Below, piece by piece: positions 10,917 through 22,369 of a DNA stretch of 64,000 nucleotides. Each line of letters begins with the position of its first letter. Positions within the stretch are counted from its first letter, which is position 1. Below the pieces are notes generated by a model. It saw only the letters and a program-made list of their open reading frames with translations. It had not been told where the DNA came from and did not search any database. The position numbers and the translations under genes are program-made. The stretch is from Schistocerca nitens (lineage: Eukaryota > Arthropoda > Insecta > Orthoptera > Acrididae), in the NCBI RefSeq assembly GCF_023898315.1, contig NC_064614.1:1050412432-1050476431 (forward strand), given 5' to 3'.

Positions 10917-11097
10917 TCGGGGTGGCGCTACAGTCTGGAACCGCGAGACAGCTACGGTCGCAGGTTCGAATCCTGCATCGGGCATGGATGTGTGTGATGT
11001 CCTCAGGTTAGTTAGGTTTAAGTAGTTCTATGTCCTAGGGGACTGATGAAATCAGAAGTTAAGTCCCATTGTGCTCAGAGCCATTTGAACCATTTTT
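10917..11097 (+). mobile_element. tRNA-derived SINE family A, slightly 5'-shortened
   Basis: Forward copy with GGTTCGAATCCTGC and the GCTCAGAGCCATTTGAACC tail. GAGGCATTGTTT on the left and GAGGCATTATTT on the right form a likely ~12-bp target-site duplication. The first bases of the tRNA head are missing. Confidence 0.85.
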
Positions 11098-11655
11098 GAG
11101 GCATTATTTAACGAGCAATGCGTGTTTAATGCCAAAGTGATGAGAGACAGTGGTAACACTGGTGGAACAAATGCCACGTGTATATGTTACTGTGAAATGA
11201 CAGATGATTATGGTTGGGATGCTAGTATTTCAGTTTTATGGAAACTTTGCAGGATGTCAAGTGGAGATAATTCCGTGACACCTGAATTATTAAAATACAA
11301 GGAATGTGCTCGCAGTTGCGAATATGATCAGACTCAAGCTGCACAATGAATTGGTGACAGTGAAAATCTGTGCCGAATCAGACGGATTTCTTGCTTTACG
11401 CAAGCGGTCGCCTTAACCGCCTCGCAGCCGTCCGAGCAAGCATCCAAGCCCGACCCGAACTTTCTAATGTTACTGTGTCTACTTCAAGTTCTCGCACAGT
11501 AGCTGTGATTCCCGCACTGGAAGAGCCTTATGATTGTCGCGGTCTTGTCTTGGCGTGAAATAGTGTACTGCAAGACCCGTGTTTTTGTGATGTTCTGCAT
11601 GCATATATGAGGAACGAGGGAGAGAGGACACTAAAAACATGGGCACTGCAATATA

Positions 11656-13048
11656 CATTACTGGCCATTAAAATTGCTACACCAAGAAGAAATGCAGATG
11701 ATAAACGGGTACTGCACAAATATATTATACTAGAACTGACATGTGATTAAATTTTCACACAGTTTGGGTGCATAGATCCTGAGAAATCAGTACCCACAAC
11801 AACCACCTCTGGCCGTAATAACGGCCTTGATACGCCTGGGAATTGAGTCAGACAGAGCTTGGATGGCGCGTACAGGTACAGCTGCCCATGCAGCTTCATA
11901 CGATATCACAGTTCATTAAGAGTAGTGACTGGCGTATTGTGACGAGCCAGTTGCTCGGCCACCATTGACCAGACGTTTTCAGTTGGTGAGAGATCTGGAG
12001 AATGTGCTGGCCAGGGCAGCAGTCGAACATTTTCTGTATCCAGAAAGGCCCGTACAGGACCTGCAACATGCGGTCGTGCATTATCCTGCTGAAATGTACG
12101 GTTTCGTAGGGATCGAATGAAGGGTAGAGCCACGGGTCGTAACACATCTGAAATTTAACGTCTACTGTTCAAAATGCCGTCAATGCGTGAAGAGGTGACC
12201 GAGACGTGTAACCAATGACACCCCATACCATCACGCCGGGTGATACGCCAGTATGGCGATGACGTATACACGCTTCCAATGTGCGTTCACCGCGATGTCG
12301 CCAAACATGGATGCGACCATCACGATGCTGTAAACAGAACCGGGATTCATCCAAAAAAATGACGTTTTGCCATTCGTGCACCCGGGTTCGTCGTTGAGTA
12401 CACCATCGCAGGCGCTCCTGTCTGTGATGCAGCGTCAAGGGTAACCGCAGCCATGGTCTCTGAGCTGATAGTCCATGCTGCTGCGAACGTCGTCGAACTG
12501 TTCGTGCAGATGGTTGCAAACGTCTCCATCTGTTGACTCAGGGATCGAGACGTGGCTGCACGATCCGTTACAGCCATGCGGATAAGATGCCTGTCATCTC
12601 GACTGCTAGTGATACGAGGCCGTTGGGATCCAGCACGGCGTTCCGTATTACCCTCCTGAAACCACCGATTCCATATTCTGCTAAAAATCATTGGATCTCG
12701 ACCAACACGAGCAGCGATTTCGCGATACGATAAACCGCAATCGCTATAGGCTACAATCCGACTTTTATCAAAGTCGGAAACTTGATGGTACGCATTTCTC
12801 CTCCTCATACGAGGCATCACAACAACGTTTCACCAGGCAACGCCGGTCAACAGCTATTTGTGTATGAGAAATTGGTTGGTAACTTTCCTCATGTCAGTAC
12901 GTTATAGGTGTCGCCACCGGCGCCAACCTTGTGTGTATGCTCTGAGAAGCTAATCATTTGCATATCACAGCATCTTCTTCCTGTCGTTTAAATTTCGCGT
13001 CTGTAGCACGTCATCTTCATGGTGTAGCAATTTTAATGGCCAGTAGTG
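11656..13048 (-). mobile_element. Tc1-like DNA transposon D, near full length
   Basis: Clear terminal inverted repeats: CTGGCCATTAAAATTGCTAC starts the left end near 11661 and its reverse complement ends the right end near 13043. Each is flanked by TA (11654-11655 and 13049-13050). The length of about 1.39 kb is normal for an insect Tc1 element. It carries one minus-strand transposase gene that is broken by frameshifts. Confidence 0.88.
11906..12817 (-). pseudogene. Tc1-D transposase, two frameshifts
   Basis: The N-terminal part (12817 leftward) has the paired-like helix-turn-helix: VSDFDKSRIVAYSDCGLSY and IAARVGRD, then RRAGSQRPRITSSRDDRHLI. The middle part has IFLDESRFCLQ with the first catalytic Asp and SPGVMVWGVIGY. 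The C-terminal part has FQQDNARPHVAG with the second Asp and SPDLSPTENVW with the Glu. I count 34 residues between the second Asp and the Glu, the DD34E spacing of Tc1. Frame changes near 12520-12545 and 12165 split it into three open pieces, so all catalytic residues survive but the gene is dead. Confidence 0.85.
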
Positions 13049-13121
13049 TAGTAAGACCGCTCGCTTAAAGCGAGAAATTCGGGTTCCCGATCCCTTACAG
13101 ATTTTCACTGTCACCAATAGA

Positions 13122-14054
13122 CTTTAATATTTTTTGCTACGGTGTATCGTCGCATTTGCCTTTAAAATTATATACCGGCTTCATTCATATTCTGAACTTC
13201 TTCAGATCTGTAAAAACAGATAAAGGACATGCTATGTTTGATCTCACATAACTAAAACGATACCCGTTGTAGTCGCCGTATTTTTATGTGCTGTGTCCGG
13301 TCTCCGTAAGTCACAGATCTACATGAATCACGCATGTCGAGAATGATAAAGTAGTGTGAGCAATCGCATTATCAGGTGCAGCCCTCTATATGTGGTACAT
13401 CAAGATTATAGTTATTAAGGTAAAACAAAAGAGTTACAAAAGTAAAATAAAATTGTGGTCAGAGTTTAAAACCAAGAAGAGTGTCCCGCAGTTCACTTCT
13501 CAAACAGATTTTCTTCAGTCTTGCGTATTTGCTTGCTTGTTTGGCGAATATTTAAGCAGGGTGCGGTTTTTTCTCTTATTTTGGGTACTCACAAACCCTG
13601 TAATTCAACTCTGATGTATTTTTTGTTTCTTTGTTGTTACCTAAGAAACATGGTTTTTTATCGTTTTTTTATTTTTTACTTTTTGTACAGCGGAGGAGTT
13701 AAAGCTTCTTTCCGCCTGATGTCTTATACCTGTTTTATGGACTCTACTGTTATGCCCGACAAATTGGCAAGTACAGTTCGAAGACACCGCTGTAGCCAAA
13801 TGATAAATTGAAGAGAACTTCCCTAAGAAAAACCTTATTTGTAATTGCTTCGTTGTTTGGCAATTAACCGCAGTTTTTGCGTTTATCCATTTGCAATGTT
13901 TTTAATCTTGTATAAAGATCGCTCGAGGAAACACAGTTTTTGCATCGTCTGTGCGAGAAATTCATGCGGCACTGGGCCTATGAAAATATAAGAAGAGCAA
14001 AGAATATTTTATTTCAATCACAGAGGTTAATAAAATGATGTCCCTATATTCGGC
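13122..14054. other. AT-rich spacer, nothing recognised
   Basis: Long T-runs and short open frames only; no protein or transposon end recognised. Confidence 0.5.
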
Positions 14055-14270
14055 TTAGGTTTGAAATACGGTTCTGCCTGCAACGCAGTTTTGATTCTGA
14101 CTTACGATTTCATTTGCGAAAAAGGAAATTCTCTTCTTTATAATTGAAGCAACGACTTTATAACGAGAATTAAGCAGCTCAATAGGGCTGTAGTTGTTTA
14201 TTTTTAGGAGTGTTTTAGCTGTGTTTAAATTCCGAAGGTTTCGTTTTGTGTTGAATAGCTTCGTTGGCAT
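14055..14270 (-). pseudogene. Non-LTR RT fragment
   Basis: A 71-codon open stretch containing NNYSPIELLNSRYKVVASII (close to the NYRPISLLN finger motif of non-LTR reverse transcriptases) and a following NEIVSQNQN...GRTVFQT that matches the usual QNGFR-GRS region. No catalytic motif is present and nothing of the element's ends is visible. Confidence 0.55.
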
Positions 14271-14562
14271 TATAAGTCATAATCCCGCCTGCCAGTGTCC
14301 AGTAACGTGCATAACGACCAATACGGAAACCATAAGAGCCTGGGGATTGTGTTGATGATGAGTCGCACGCTGACTTCCGAAAGGATTTCTTCATTGCTTA
14401 GTTGTTATAATTTCTAGAAAGTCCCGAAGAGCTCGGTCACAAAGAAGATTTTCGGCGTAGAGTTCGTAACAGTGATAATTCTCATACAGTATCTCCTTCT
14501 GCAGTCTGAGTACTATGCTATTTTAGTTCGTACTTTTAGTTCGCATTTCCTCCTAATTCACA

Positions 14563-14648
14563 CTACTCAAACATAACTAACCTAAGGATATCAAACACAT
14601 CCATGCCCGAGGCTGGATTCGAACCTCCGACCGTAGCTGCAGCGCGAG
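14563..14648 (-). mobile_element. tRNA-derived SINE family A, truncated
   Basis: Contains the middle of the SINE consensus in reverse orientation (TAACCTAAGGATATC, CCATGCCCGAGG, GATTCGAACC). Both the tail and most of the tRNA head are missing. It abuts the LINE fragment that starts at about 14649. Confidence 0.75.
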
Positions 14649-16335
14649 AAATAGGGCTAACGAAGGAGTAGCTGTAATAATGAATAAGAAAATAGGAATG
14701 CGAGTAAGCTACTATGAACTTACTATCGTAGCCGAGATAGACGCGAAGCCCATGTCTACCACAGTGGTACAAGTTTGGTTGGTTGGTTGGTTGGTTGGTT
14801 TGGGGAGAGGACAAAACAGCAAGGTCATCAGTCTCATCGGGTTTGGGAAAGTTGGGGAAGAAGTCGGCCGTGCCGGTCAAAGGAACCATCCCGGCATTTT
14901 CCTGATGCTATTTAGGGAAGTCACGGAAAATCTAAATTAGGATGGCCGGACGCGGGTTTGAACCGTCGTCCTCCCGAATGCGAGGCCAATGTGCTAACCA
15001 ATGCGCTACCTCGATCGGTATCAAAAGTTTGCATACAAACTATCTCTGCAGATGATGAGGAGATTGTAGAAATGTATGATGAGGTAAAAGAAATTATTCA
15101 GGTAGTTACATCAGGCGAAAATTTAATTGCGATGGGAAATGGGATACGATAGTAGGAAAAAAAAGAGAAGGAAAAATAAGAGGTGAAAAAAAGAGAAAGT
15201 CGAATGGTAGAATTTTGCACATAATTTAATCATCATTAACACTTGGTTTAAGAATCATAAAAGAAGGTTCTATATGCGGAAGAGGCCTGGAGATGCCAGA
15301 ATGTTTTACATTGATTATAAAATGGTTAGACAGATTTTAAATTATAAGACATTTCCAGGGGCACATGTGGACCTTGGCCACAATTTATTGGCTATAAACT
15401 GTAGTTTAAAACTTAAGAAATGGCAAAAAGGTAGGAAATTAAAGATATGGGACACACATAACTGGAAAGAACCAGAGGTTGGTGGCAGCTTCAGAGGGAG
15501 CATTAAACAATGGTTGAGTAGAACAGCGGTAAGTAATACATTAAACAGAAGAAGAATGGGTAGCTTTGAAAGACAGTGAAGGCAGCAGAGGATCAAACAG
15601 GTAAAAAGACAAGGGCTAGCCGGAATCCTTGGATAACACAAGAGATATTGAATTTAGCTGTTGAAAGGAGAAAATTTAAAATGCAGCAAACCAAGCAAAC
15701 GAAAAGGAATACAAACATCTAAACAATGAGATTAACGGGAAGTGCAAAACTGCAAGGTAGGAATGGCTACAGAACAAATGTATGCACTTAGAAGCATATT
15801 TCACCAGGGGCGAAACAGACATCGCCTTCAAGAAAATTAAAGAAGTCTTTGGGGAAAAGAGAACCACCTGTATTGATATCAAGAGCTCAGATGGTAAACC
15901 CGTCCTAAGCAAAGAAGGGAAAACTAAAAGGCGGAAGAAGTATATAGAAAGTGTATACAGGGGAAATGAAATTGAAAGCAGTATTATAGAAATGAAAGTG
16001 GACGTAGATGAAGATGAGATGGGAGATAGGATACAGCGAGAAGAATCTGACAAATCTCTGGAAGATCTAAGTCGAAACAAGGCTCCGGGAGTAGACGACA
16101 TTCCATCAGAACTACAGATAGCCTCGAGAGAGCCAGCACTGACAACACTCTTCCATCTGGTACGCAACATATATGAGACTGGTGAAGTACCCTCAGACTT
16201 CAAAAAGAATGTAGTAATTCCAATTCCGAAGACAGCAGTTCCTGACAAGTGTGAAAATGACCGCACAAACAATTTTATAAGTCACAGTTGTAAAATAAAA
16301 ACACGAATTCTTTACAGGCGAATGAAAAAATGATA
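14649..16335 (+). mobile_element. RTE-like LINE fragment, sense
   Basis: Starts inside the endonuclease domain (NEGVAVIMNKKIGMRVSYYE, then AKPMSTTVVQV), is interrupted by a SINE (14773-15022), and continues through degenerate endonuclease and linker sequence. The best open piece (15782-16333) contains the pre-RT landmark NKAPGVDDIPSEL and NVVIPIPK, followed by NFISHSCKIKTRILYRRMKK, which corresponds to the first finger motif. It stops there; the catalytic RT core is missing. It is related to the LINE at 7.7-10.5 kb. Confidence 0.72.
14773..15022 (-). mobile_element. tRNA-derived SINE family B inside the LINE
   Basis: Reverse-oriented full copy. The tail on the left is a (TTGG)n run (about 14776-14800). 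The body shows GAAGTCGGCCGTG, AAAGGAACCATCCCGGCAT and TTAGGGAAGTCACGGAAAA. The tRNA-like head (GGGTTTGAACCGTCGTCCTC with GCTAACCAATGCGCTACCTCG) is at the right. A short AAGTTT repeat flanks it. It matches the copy at 54366-54613. Confidence 0.82.
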
Positions 16336-16780
16336 GGAGCAGAAAAGGCGGTTTTTATTTACAAAACAAATATTTCTGTGCCTGCTGCTGAGGATGGCCA
16401 CGCAAACAAATGTGAGGTCAAGGCAGTCTGTAGTGTAATTAATCAGTTCATGCTAACATATCAAGCTCGGAAGAAATAGACCAATATCAAAATTAGTAAC
16501 CTCACCTAAATATTTATCAACTCGACAAGTGTTAGCACCCCTTCTTTAAGGCAATTAGACAGTATCAAAGTCAGTAACCGTATGAGTATCAGTATTAAGG
16601 TATAACCACGTAGGAGGTTACCCATCACCTTAATTTATTAGCTGTGATGTATCCCATGACCTATCATTAAACAAAATAAGTAATATATAAGTACAACGTG
16701 ATAAATATTGAACTATATGAAATAAAATAGTCGTAACTTCGGAACGGTTTGCGTTAGGACGTTCAAACTGCACAGTTGGC
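16336..16780. other. Spacer; possible 5' flank of mariner-like relic
   Basis: AT-rich. The last ~80 bases (AATAGTCGTAACTTCGGAACG) resemble non-coding parts of the following transposon family, but no terminal repeat was identified. Confidence 0.35.
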
Positions 16781-16789
16781 AGCAGGGCA

Positions 16790-17480
16790 AAATCGGAATT
16801 TTGGATACGAATATGGTTTGGTTTAGCGACGCAGCTCACTTTAATATGGATGAGTCCGTCAATAAGCAAAATTGTCGCATTTTGTGGACTGAGAATCCGC
16901 ATTTCGCGATTGAGAAGTCTCTTCACCGTCAATAGGTGTCCAACGCCCAGTCACTGAACATTCGGTGCTATATTCCTTGATGGCACGGTGACTACCGAAC
17001 GGTACGTGAAGGTTTTGGAAGATAATTTAATCACCACTATCCAAAGTGACGCCGATTTCGACAAGATGCGGTTCATGCAATATGGACCTCGATCCCTCGA
17101 AGCAGGAGAGTGTTTGATGTCCTGGAGGAGCACTTTGGGGACCACATGCTGGTTCTGGGGTACCCAGAGGCCACTGGCATGGGCTTCGATTGGGCACCAT
17201 ATTCTCCAGATCTGAACACATACGACTCCTTTTTGTGGGGCTGTATTAAAGAGAAGGTGTACAGCAATAACCTCAAAACCATTGCTGAGATGAAAACAGC
17301 CATTCAGGAGGCATCGACAGCATCGATGTTCCGACACCTCAGCGGACCATGCAGGATTTCGCTATACGTCTGCGCCACATCGTCGTCAATTAGCCAGGCA
17401 TATGGAACGTGCCATAACTTAAATTCGACTATCTCTAGTGACGCGTACATGCTGAATAAAGTGCGTGCATGTCGTAGTTA
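16790..17480 (+). pseudogene. Mariner-superfamily transposase relic
   Basis: Plus-strand reading with frame changes gives MVWFSDAAHFNMDESVNKQ then NCRILWTENPHFAIEKSLH (first catalytic Asp region). Next come DGTVTTERYVKVLEDNL and FDKMRFMQYGPR, where the second Asp of the usual QDGA is lost (QYGP). It ends with VLEEHFGDHMLVLGYPEA, WAPYSPDLNTYDSFLWGCIKEKVYSNN. This is a common insect mariner-like family. It is inactive because of frame changes and loss of the catalytic Asp. Confidence 0.72.
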
Positions 17481-19101
17481 GTAAATAATTTACTTTTTTT
17501 CACATAGTTCAATAATTGTCAATAGAGATGAAAGGAAATCTGTATAATGTTTATCACAAATAGATCTCACTTGGTGTCATCTATCACTCACATGGGTGGG
17601 AAAGCAACTACATTTTCAAGTAGAATGAAAAAAAAACACACAATCAGTCAACTAAAGGGTGTCTTAATAGTATAAATTATCAAGTCTTAATAACAAAGTC
17701 CAAAAGTAAAATTCTGCTGACGAAATCATTAAGAAAAGTTATTGTCAGTTAACAATATTTACCTTTAACTTGCATGCTTAAGCGACCTACAGCTAAAAAA
17801 ATCAGACATAATTAAGTTATTTCTTGTTACTTTAGAAATAACTTGTGATCTTGTAGGTTGGTTCCTCTCTGCACTTTGACATGGCTTTTGTTTTGAGTTT
17901 TGTACAGTACCGTGAACGTGGTTTATAACCGATGCCCGTCGGAGTAAAATAAAATAAATTCAGGATTTGTGTGTCATCCATTTTACAAAGTAGGTATTTA
18001 CAAGCTGATAACTGCCTTAACAGGATGTTTCCAACAATTATCCTACGTTCGAATTCACTTAGTTTTGACGTAATGCACTCACAGCTACAAAGAACACTGT
18101 TTTGACCACGATTGACTCTTGCAACTTATTGAGGACATTGTACAGGGGTAGTTCATGATCAAAAACAACAGCGCAACCAGCAGGCTACGCTAGTATCTTC
18201 ATTTAGTATGTTCAAACATACATTTCCGCGGTGTGTCCATATTTTTTTGAAAGCCCTATACACATCAGATGTCACTATTTTCGTTAAGAATTCGTCTTAC
18301 AGCATCAGTTATAAATATTGAATCAGTGAGAAGACGGATAACTTTAATAAGATGTAGTCAAATAACAGGAAGATGAAACTATAGATTCATATCTGCCCGG
18401 GTAATTCATCTGAAATTTCAAAACATTGTAAACACTGGTTTTCTTCTTTGTGATGTAGCTACATAAATCTGCGAGGTGCGTATATCTTTTTAGACTCAGC
18501 GAAAAGCTGTTATGCATGTTGTGTTATTCCCATGGAGAGGGTGTAGTAAGTGGAAAGGCTGTTCGTCTGAAATAAACGGTGTGCCTCACTCCGCTGAGTT
18601 TCCTTCTCTTAAGTAATTCGGCTAAATGATTTATGAGCAGCAATAAATCACTACTGTGAAAAGAATATTAATAGCATCGGCGGTTAGGTGGGCACAATGG
18701 CGAAATGCGTCTATAAATCTAGTCTCCAAGGACACCTAGAGTTGCCGCCCTTTTAGTGAATTCAGCCGCTCGCTTACGGCTTGTTTTAAGCAACAAATTA
18801 TGGACGACGCGGACCAAAAACAGAAAAAAGCTGCTTTGCTGACTACATTCATTAAGTGCAGCTGGTATTAAAATTTTCGCTCTTAAAACGAAAAAAATGG
18901 AAAGCCCATACATTTTACGATAAATTAATGCCTCTCTTTGTTCTGCTAAACAAGGGCGGAGTTTCATTGCGTGCAGTAAAGAGAATGTAACTTTCACAAA
19001 GAGAGATATGCCAATGGAGTCTTATCTACTGCACTCATTTGTTTCACCGGCCAGGTAGATATTCATTCACTGTGTCGTAACTGTAACAGTTCATTTACTT
19101 A
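17481..19101. other. Spacer, nothing recognised
   Basis: About 1.6 kb of AT-rich DNA with only short open frames (longest 92 codons, no family recognised). No tRNA-like boxes or inverted ends seen. Confidence 0.5.
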
Positions 19102-19402
19102 CACTGGTGTGCAAAACTTAAGGGCGAAAGTAATTTTCGCAAAATGTGTCACTGCTAAGAAACACTGCTCTACGAAATTTGAGCCACACGTAGAAAGAAC
19201 TGGTACAATATAGTACAGAAGGTTACTGAAAGAAATACTATATGAGATGAAACGCAATAATTACACTCAACTCACCACATTTTATGATGGTCACCTAGAG
19301 ACTACGTAAGGCGGGAGATGGTTTTTAATAATGAAATGATAAATTAAAACGGTAAGCTGTCGACAGGCGTTGATATACATCGCCGGGGAGAGTTGAATAT
19401 GT

Positions 19403-19485
19403 GTGCCCCGACCGGGACTCGAACCCGGGATCTCCTGATTACATGGTAGACGCTCTATCCAGCTGAGCCACCGCAGTCACAAAGG
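19403..19485 (-). repeat. tRNA-like module (left arm)
   Basis: Minus strand reads GGTGGCTCAGCTGGATAGAGC (split here as A-box region) and GGGTTCGAGTCCCGGTCGGGGC (B-box and acceptor side). It looks like a tRNA but is embedded in a repeat with a second inverted copy and similar copies at 53 kb, so I call it tRNA-derived, not a tRNA gene. Confidence 0.6.
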
Positions 19486-20084
19486 ATAATGCGACTGCAG
19501 GGATTTATCCCTTGCACGCTCCCATTGAGGCCCGCATTCCCAACTTAATGTCCACACACTACATTCGTACTGCCCCTGCCCATTGCACTCATTACTCACG
19601 GCAGGCAATCTTACCGAGACCCGTAAGAGTTCGGGCAATGCGTCTGCATCCAGCACAGAAGAAGAAGGTCAATGGCCGGTTAGCCTTAACTATATGAAGA
19701 TGGTATCTGATCTTTCGGATATGTCCGAAGGAACAGATACCATCGGTGACCATGCAGGTCTCTTAGAAAGAAATGATAATTAAATCAAGACCCTAAGTTG
19801 TCGACAGGCGTTGATATACATCAATGGGGACATGTCCGAAAGAACAGATACCATCTTCATATAGTTAAAGATAACCAGCCATTGACCTTCTTCTTCTGTG
19901 CTGGATGCACACGCATTGCCCGAACTCTTACGGGACTCGGTAAGATTGTCTGCCTCGAGTAATGAATGTGATGGGCAGGAGCACTACAAATGTAGTCTGT
20001 GGAAGCTAAGTTCAGAATGTGGGGTCTCACGGGGAGGGTGCAAGGACTAAATCCATGCAGTCGCACTATCCTCTGTGCCCTTGG

Positions 20085-20158
20085 TGGCTCAGATGGGTAG
20101 AGCCTCTGCCATGAAAGCAGGAGATCCCGGGTTCGAGTCCCAGTCGGGGCACACATTT
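20085..20158 (+). repeat. tRNA-like module (right arm)
   Basis: Plus-strand counterpart of the left module: GTGGCTCAGATGGGTAGAGC, then GGGTTCGAGTCCCAGTCGG. The D-arm and T-arm sequences are recognisable. Part of the fold-back repeat. Confidence 0.6.
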
Positions 20159-20309
20159 TCAACTGTCCCCGTTGATGTATACCAACGCCTGTCGACAGCT
20201 TAGTGCCTTGATTTAATTATCATTTCATGCTAAGAGAACTGCATGCTCACCGATGCTATCTGTTCCTTCGGACATATCCGAAAGAACAGATACCATCTTC
20301 ATGTGGATT

Positions 20310-20765
20310 TTAATAGGATGCGTGATCACCACGGTCGGCTGTGCATGTTCTGCAACGTGTTCCCATGCTGGCCTCGAGTTTGCTAATGAGTTCCAGTTGG
20401 ATTGTCGTTGGTGCATGTGAATGTGCTGAAATACGGCTACCCAACGCATCCCAGACGTGATCGATGAGGTTTAAGTGGGGGAAATGGGCAGGCAAGTCCA
20501 TTCGCTGAATATCCTCTCGCTGCAAGAGTTCCTCCACCTGCACAGTTCGATGCGGTCGCAGTTTGTCGGACATAAATATGAAGCGAGTGCCGAAGACACC
20601 CCAGAAAGACGGACATGGTGAAGGAGTAGTGTCACAATAACACTGACCGGTGAATTTATGACGCTCAGTGATTTGGGGATCAGTACCCTCATTAAACGCT
20701 CTGTCTGCCCGCACCTTAACACCTGCACCGCCATTGTTCCTTGGTGCGTTATGCGGTCCCGCCTC
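20310..20765 (-). pseudogene. Tc1-C transposase, left C-terminal half
   Basis: Minus strand: NNGGAGVKVRADRAFNEGTD (usual GGGSVMVWGGIS region), then GTRFIFMSDKLRPHRTVQ in which the second catalytic Asp is kept but its neighbour is changed (SDKLRPH for DDNARPH). Next come LLQREDIQRMDLPAHFPH and LIDHVWDALGSRISAHS, where Glu of IEHVW is Asp, and the end CTADRGDHASY. The N-terminal half is missing. Open over 161 codons but catalytically doubtful. Confidence 0.7.
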
Positions 20766-20922
20766 TCGACATATGAAGGTACGTAATGCACCCATGAACG
20801 CTGTCGAACATTATCTTTCGGTGGTCCAGCTGTTATGGTTATGCGAATTCATTCTATTGCAAGGACATAACGACATCAAAATCTCTGAAAACGTTACATC
20901 TACCGGTTAACGTTATTGCGAC

Positions 20923-21055
20923 TAGAGATGGGAGATCCGCTCTTGAACTAATTCATAGAGTTGAATCTTTCAAAGGAGTGAACAATCAGTGATTCAGAAA
21001 AAAAGAACGGTAGCTCCAAACGTTTCCCACGGCAGAGAGAGAGAGAGAGAGAGAC

Positions 21056-21088
<33 letters not shown>

Positions 21089-22369
21089 CGGAGCATATCA
21101 GCAGCGCCTCTGCTGGTCAGAGCACAGTGCACGCCACACAACACAGCCAGCGCCGGCCTCTGCCCTGCTTCTACCTTGGCTGCCTGCATTGTGCAGTGCC
21201 CCATTGGATTTTGTGTTTCACGTATGCCGTGCCGTCTCTGTGCGTCGTCTGCCGTGTGCAGTGTCTGGCGCAGCTTAACTTCGCATCGCACTCTGTCGGC
21301 GATCGTTTCAGTCGCACGTCCGGCCCTCTGGGCAGTTGATGTGAGCAACAGGACAGAGAGCCACCTAGCGGATAACATAGGAACTACTTGCAAAAACCTG
21401 CTCGCAAGGGAACGGACGATTTGTCTCGGAGCGGGTGAGTTCACCGCTCCCCCCACCCTCGGAACTCGCCCACTCAACGCTCACCCCACCGTCCCGACTC
21501 TAGCCAGAGCGTTGAGCAAAGCGACTCAGGTGTCACTCTGGTCTCTGCGGTCTCAGCTCATGCAGTAATACAGCTCGCGGCTCGACCTGCTCGACTCAGC
21601 GCCTCTGCATCGGAGTTCGTCCCCACTGGATATTGTTCTTCGTAGTAATACCGCTATGTATATTACATTATTATGTTATGTATACATCAATCGTTTTTAT
21701 TTTATTTTTATTTGTTTAAACTGATTAGATTAGGTTCCTGATGACTCCTCTTACCATAGGATTTTTATTATGGACACTCGAATTTACGCTTTAATTACGA
21801 GCGAACCGATAAACGTATCGCAAAATGTGATACACCAATATTTTCCTTGTTTTATTCTGCGTAAGGCTATATGCAGCACTTTCGTTTTACAGTCAAATTT
21901 ATTTTTTTTTTTCTTATTCTGGTACGGATTTTGCGATTTTAGGCGTGTTCGGAAGGAAACGTTCACTTTAAAAATATATGGCTTGCGATGTATTTGTATG
22001 AGGTTAATGAAATTTTAATACATTATAGCCAAATATATTGTTAATGTAAATCTCAAGTTACAACATTTTCCGATCACCCAAAAAACCACGATATTGCAAA
22101 ATAAATCAATAATCAAAAACTTTGTCATATCGTGGAAATTTCAGTAAACAATACAAAATTCTTACTCATTATCTGTGTTACTTCAAAATAGGATCAAATA
22201 AGATCAAAATACAGGTATAGTACTGGAATAAACCAAGTTTAAAGGGCAATGTGCCTTCCATTTATTTTCTATTGTAAATGAGTGGTGAGTCATGAAAAAG
22301 AGCTAATTCATTTCAGGGAGTGAACAGTTCTGATCCAATCTCTGAAAAGAACAGTTTTGCCCATCTCTA
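20923..22369. mobile_element. Non-autonomous hAT-like DNA transposon
   Basis: Begins TAGAGATGGG and ends CCCATCTCTA, a 10-bp perfect terminal inverted repeat, flanked by a perfect 8-bp target duplication ATTGCGAC (20915-20922 and 22370-22377). GAGTGAAC recurs as a subterminal inverted motif. Eight-base TSDs with TAGAGATGGGC-like ends are typical of the hAT superfamily. No transposase-like frame was recognised in the 1.45 kb, so it presumably depends on a transposase from elsewhere. The first half is GC-rich, the second half AT-rich. Confidence 0.8.
21034..21088 (+). repeat. (GA)n microsatellite
   Basis: About 55 bp of GA repeats with a few ACAGACA interruptions, inside the hAT element. Confidence 0.95.

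Larger units (their letters stand above)
11347..13121. repeat. Fold-back element with tRNA-like ends, split by Tc1-D
   Basis: The left end (TTGGTGACAGTGAAAATCTG) and the right end (CAGATTTTCACTGTCACCAA) are inverted copies, and the adjacent tRNA-like segments (TTTACGCAAGCGGTC versus GACCGCTCGCTTAAAGCG) mirror each other over about 60 bp. The Tc1 element at 11656-13048 sits between them. Without it the element is about 380 bp. It resembles an insect tRNA-like repeat arranged as an inverted pair. The interior is not coding. Confidence 0.55.
19331..20307. mobile_element. Fold-back element with inverted tRNA-like modules
   Basis: Flanked by an 8-bp direct repeat TTTTAATA (19323-19330 and 20308-20315). 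Inside, two arms of roughly 370 bp mirror each other: AGCTGTCGACAGGCGTTG at 19354-19371 and its inverse near 20194. Each arm contains a tRNA-like sequence (CCCGGGTTCGAGTCCC) and an ATGAAGATGGTATCTG hairpin with an inner TTCGGA/TCCGAA stem. The arms are diverged, so the palindrome is not recent. No coding sequence. Confidence 0.6.

Noticed and set aside
20085..20158. Genuine tRNA gene
   Set aside because: It has good D- and T-arm sequences but lies in a mirrored repeat with several diverged relatives in the window, so tRNA-derived repeat is the better reading.
19857..20162. Open frame of about 100 codons with a TGTRTRDLLLSWQ-like translation
   Set aside because: It is the translation of the tRNA-like repeat; similar spurious frames occur wherever this repeat is found.
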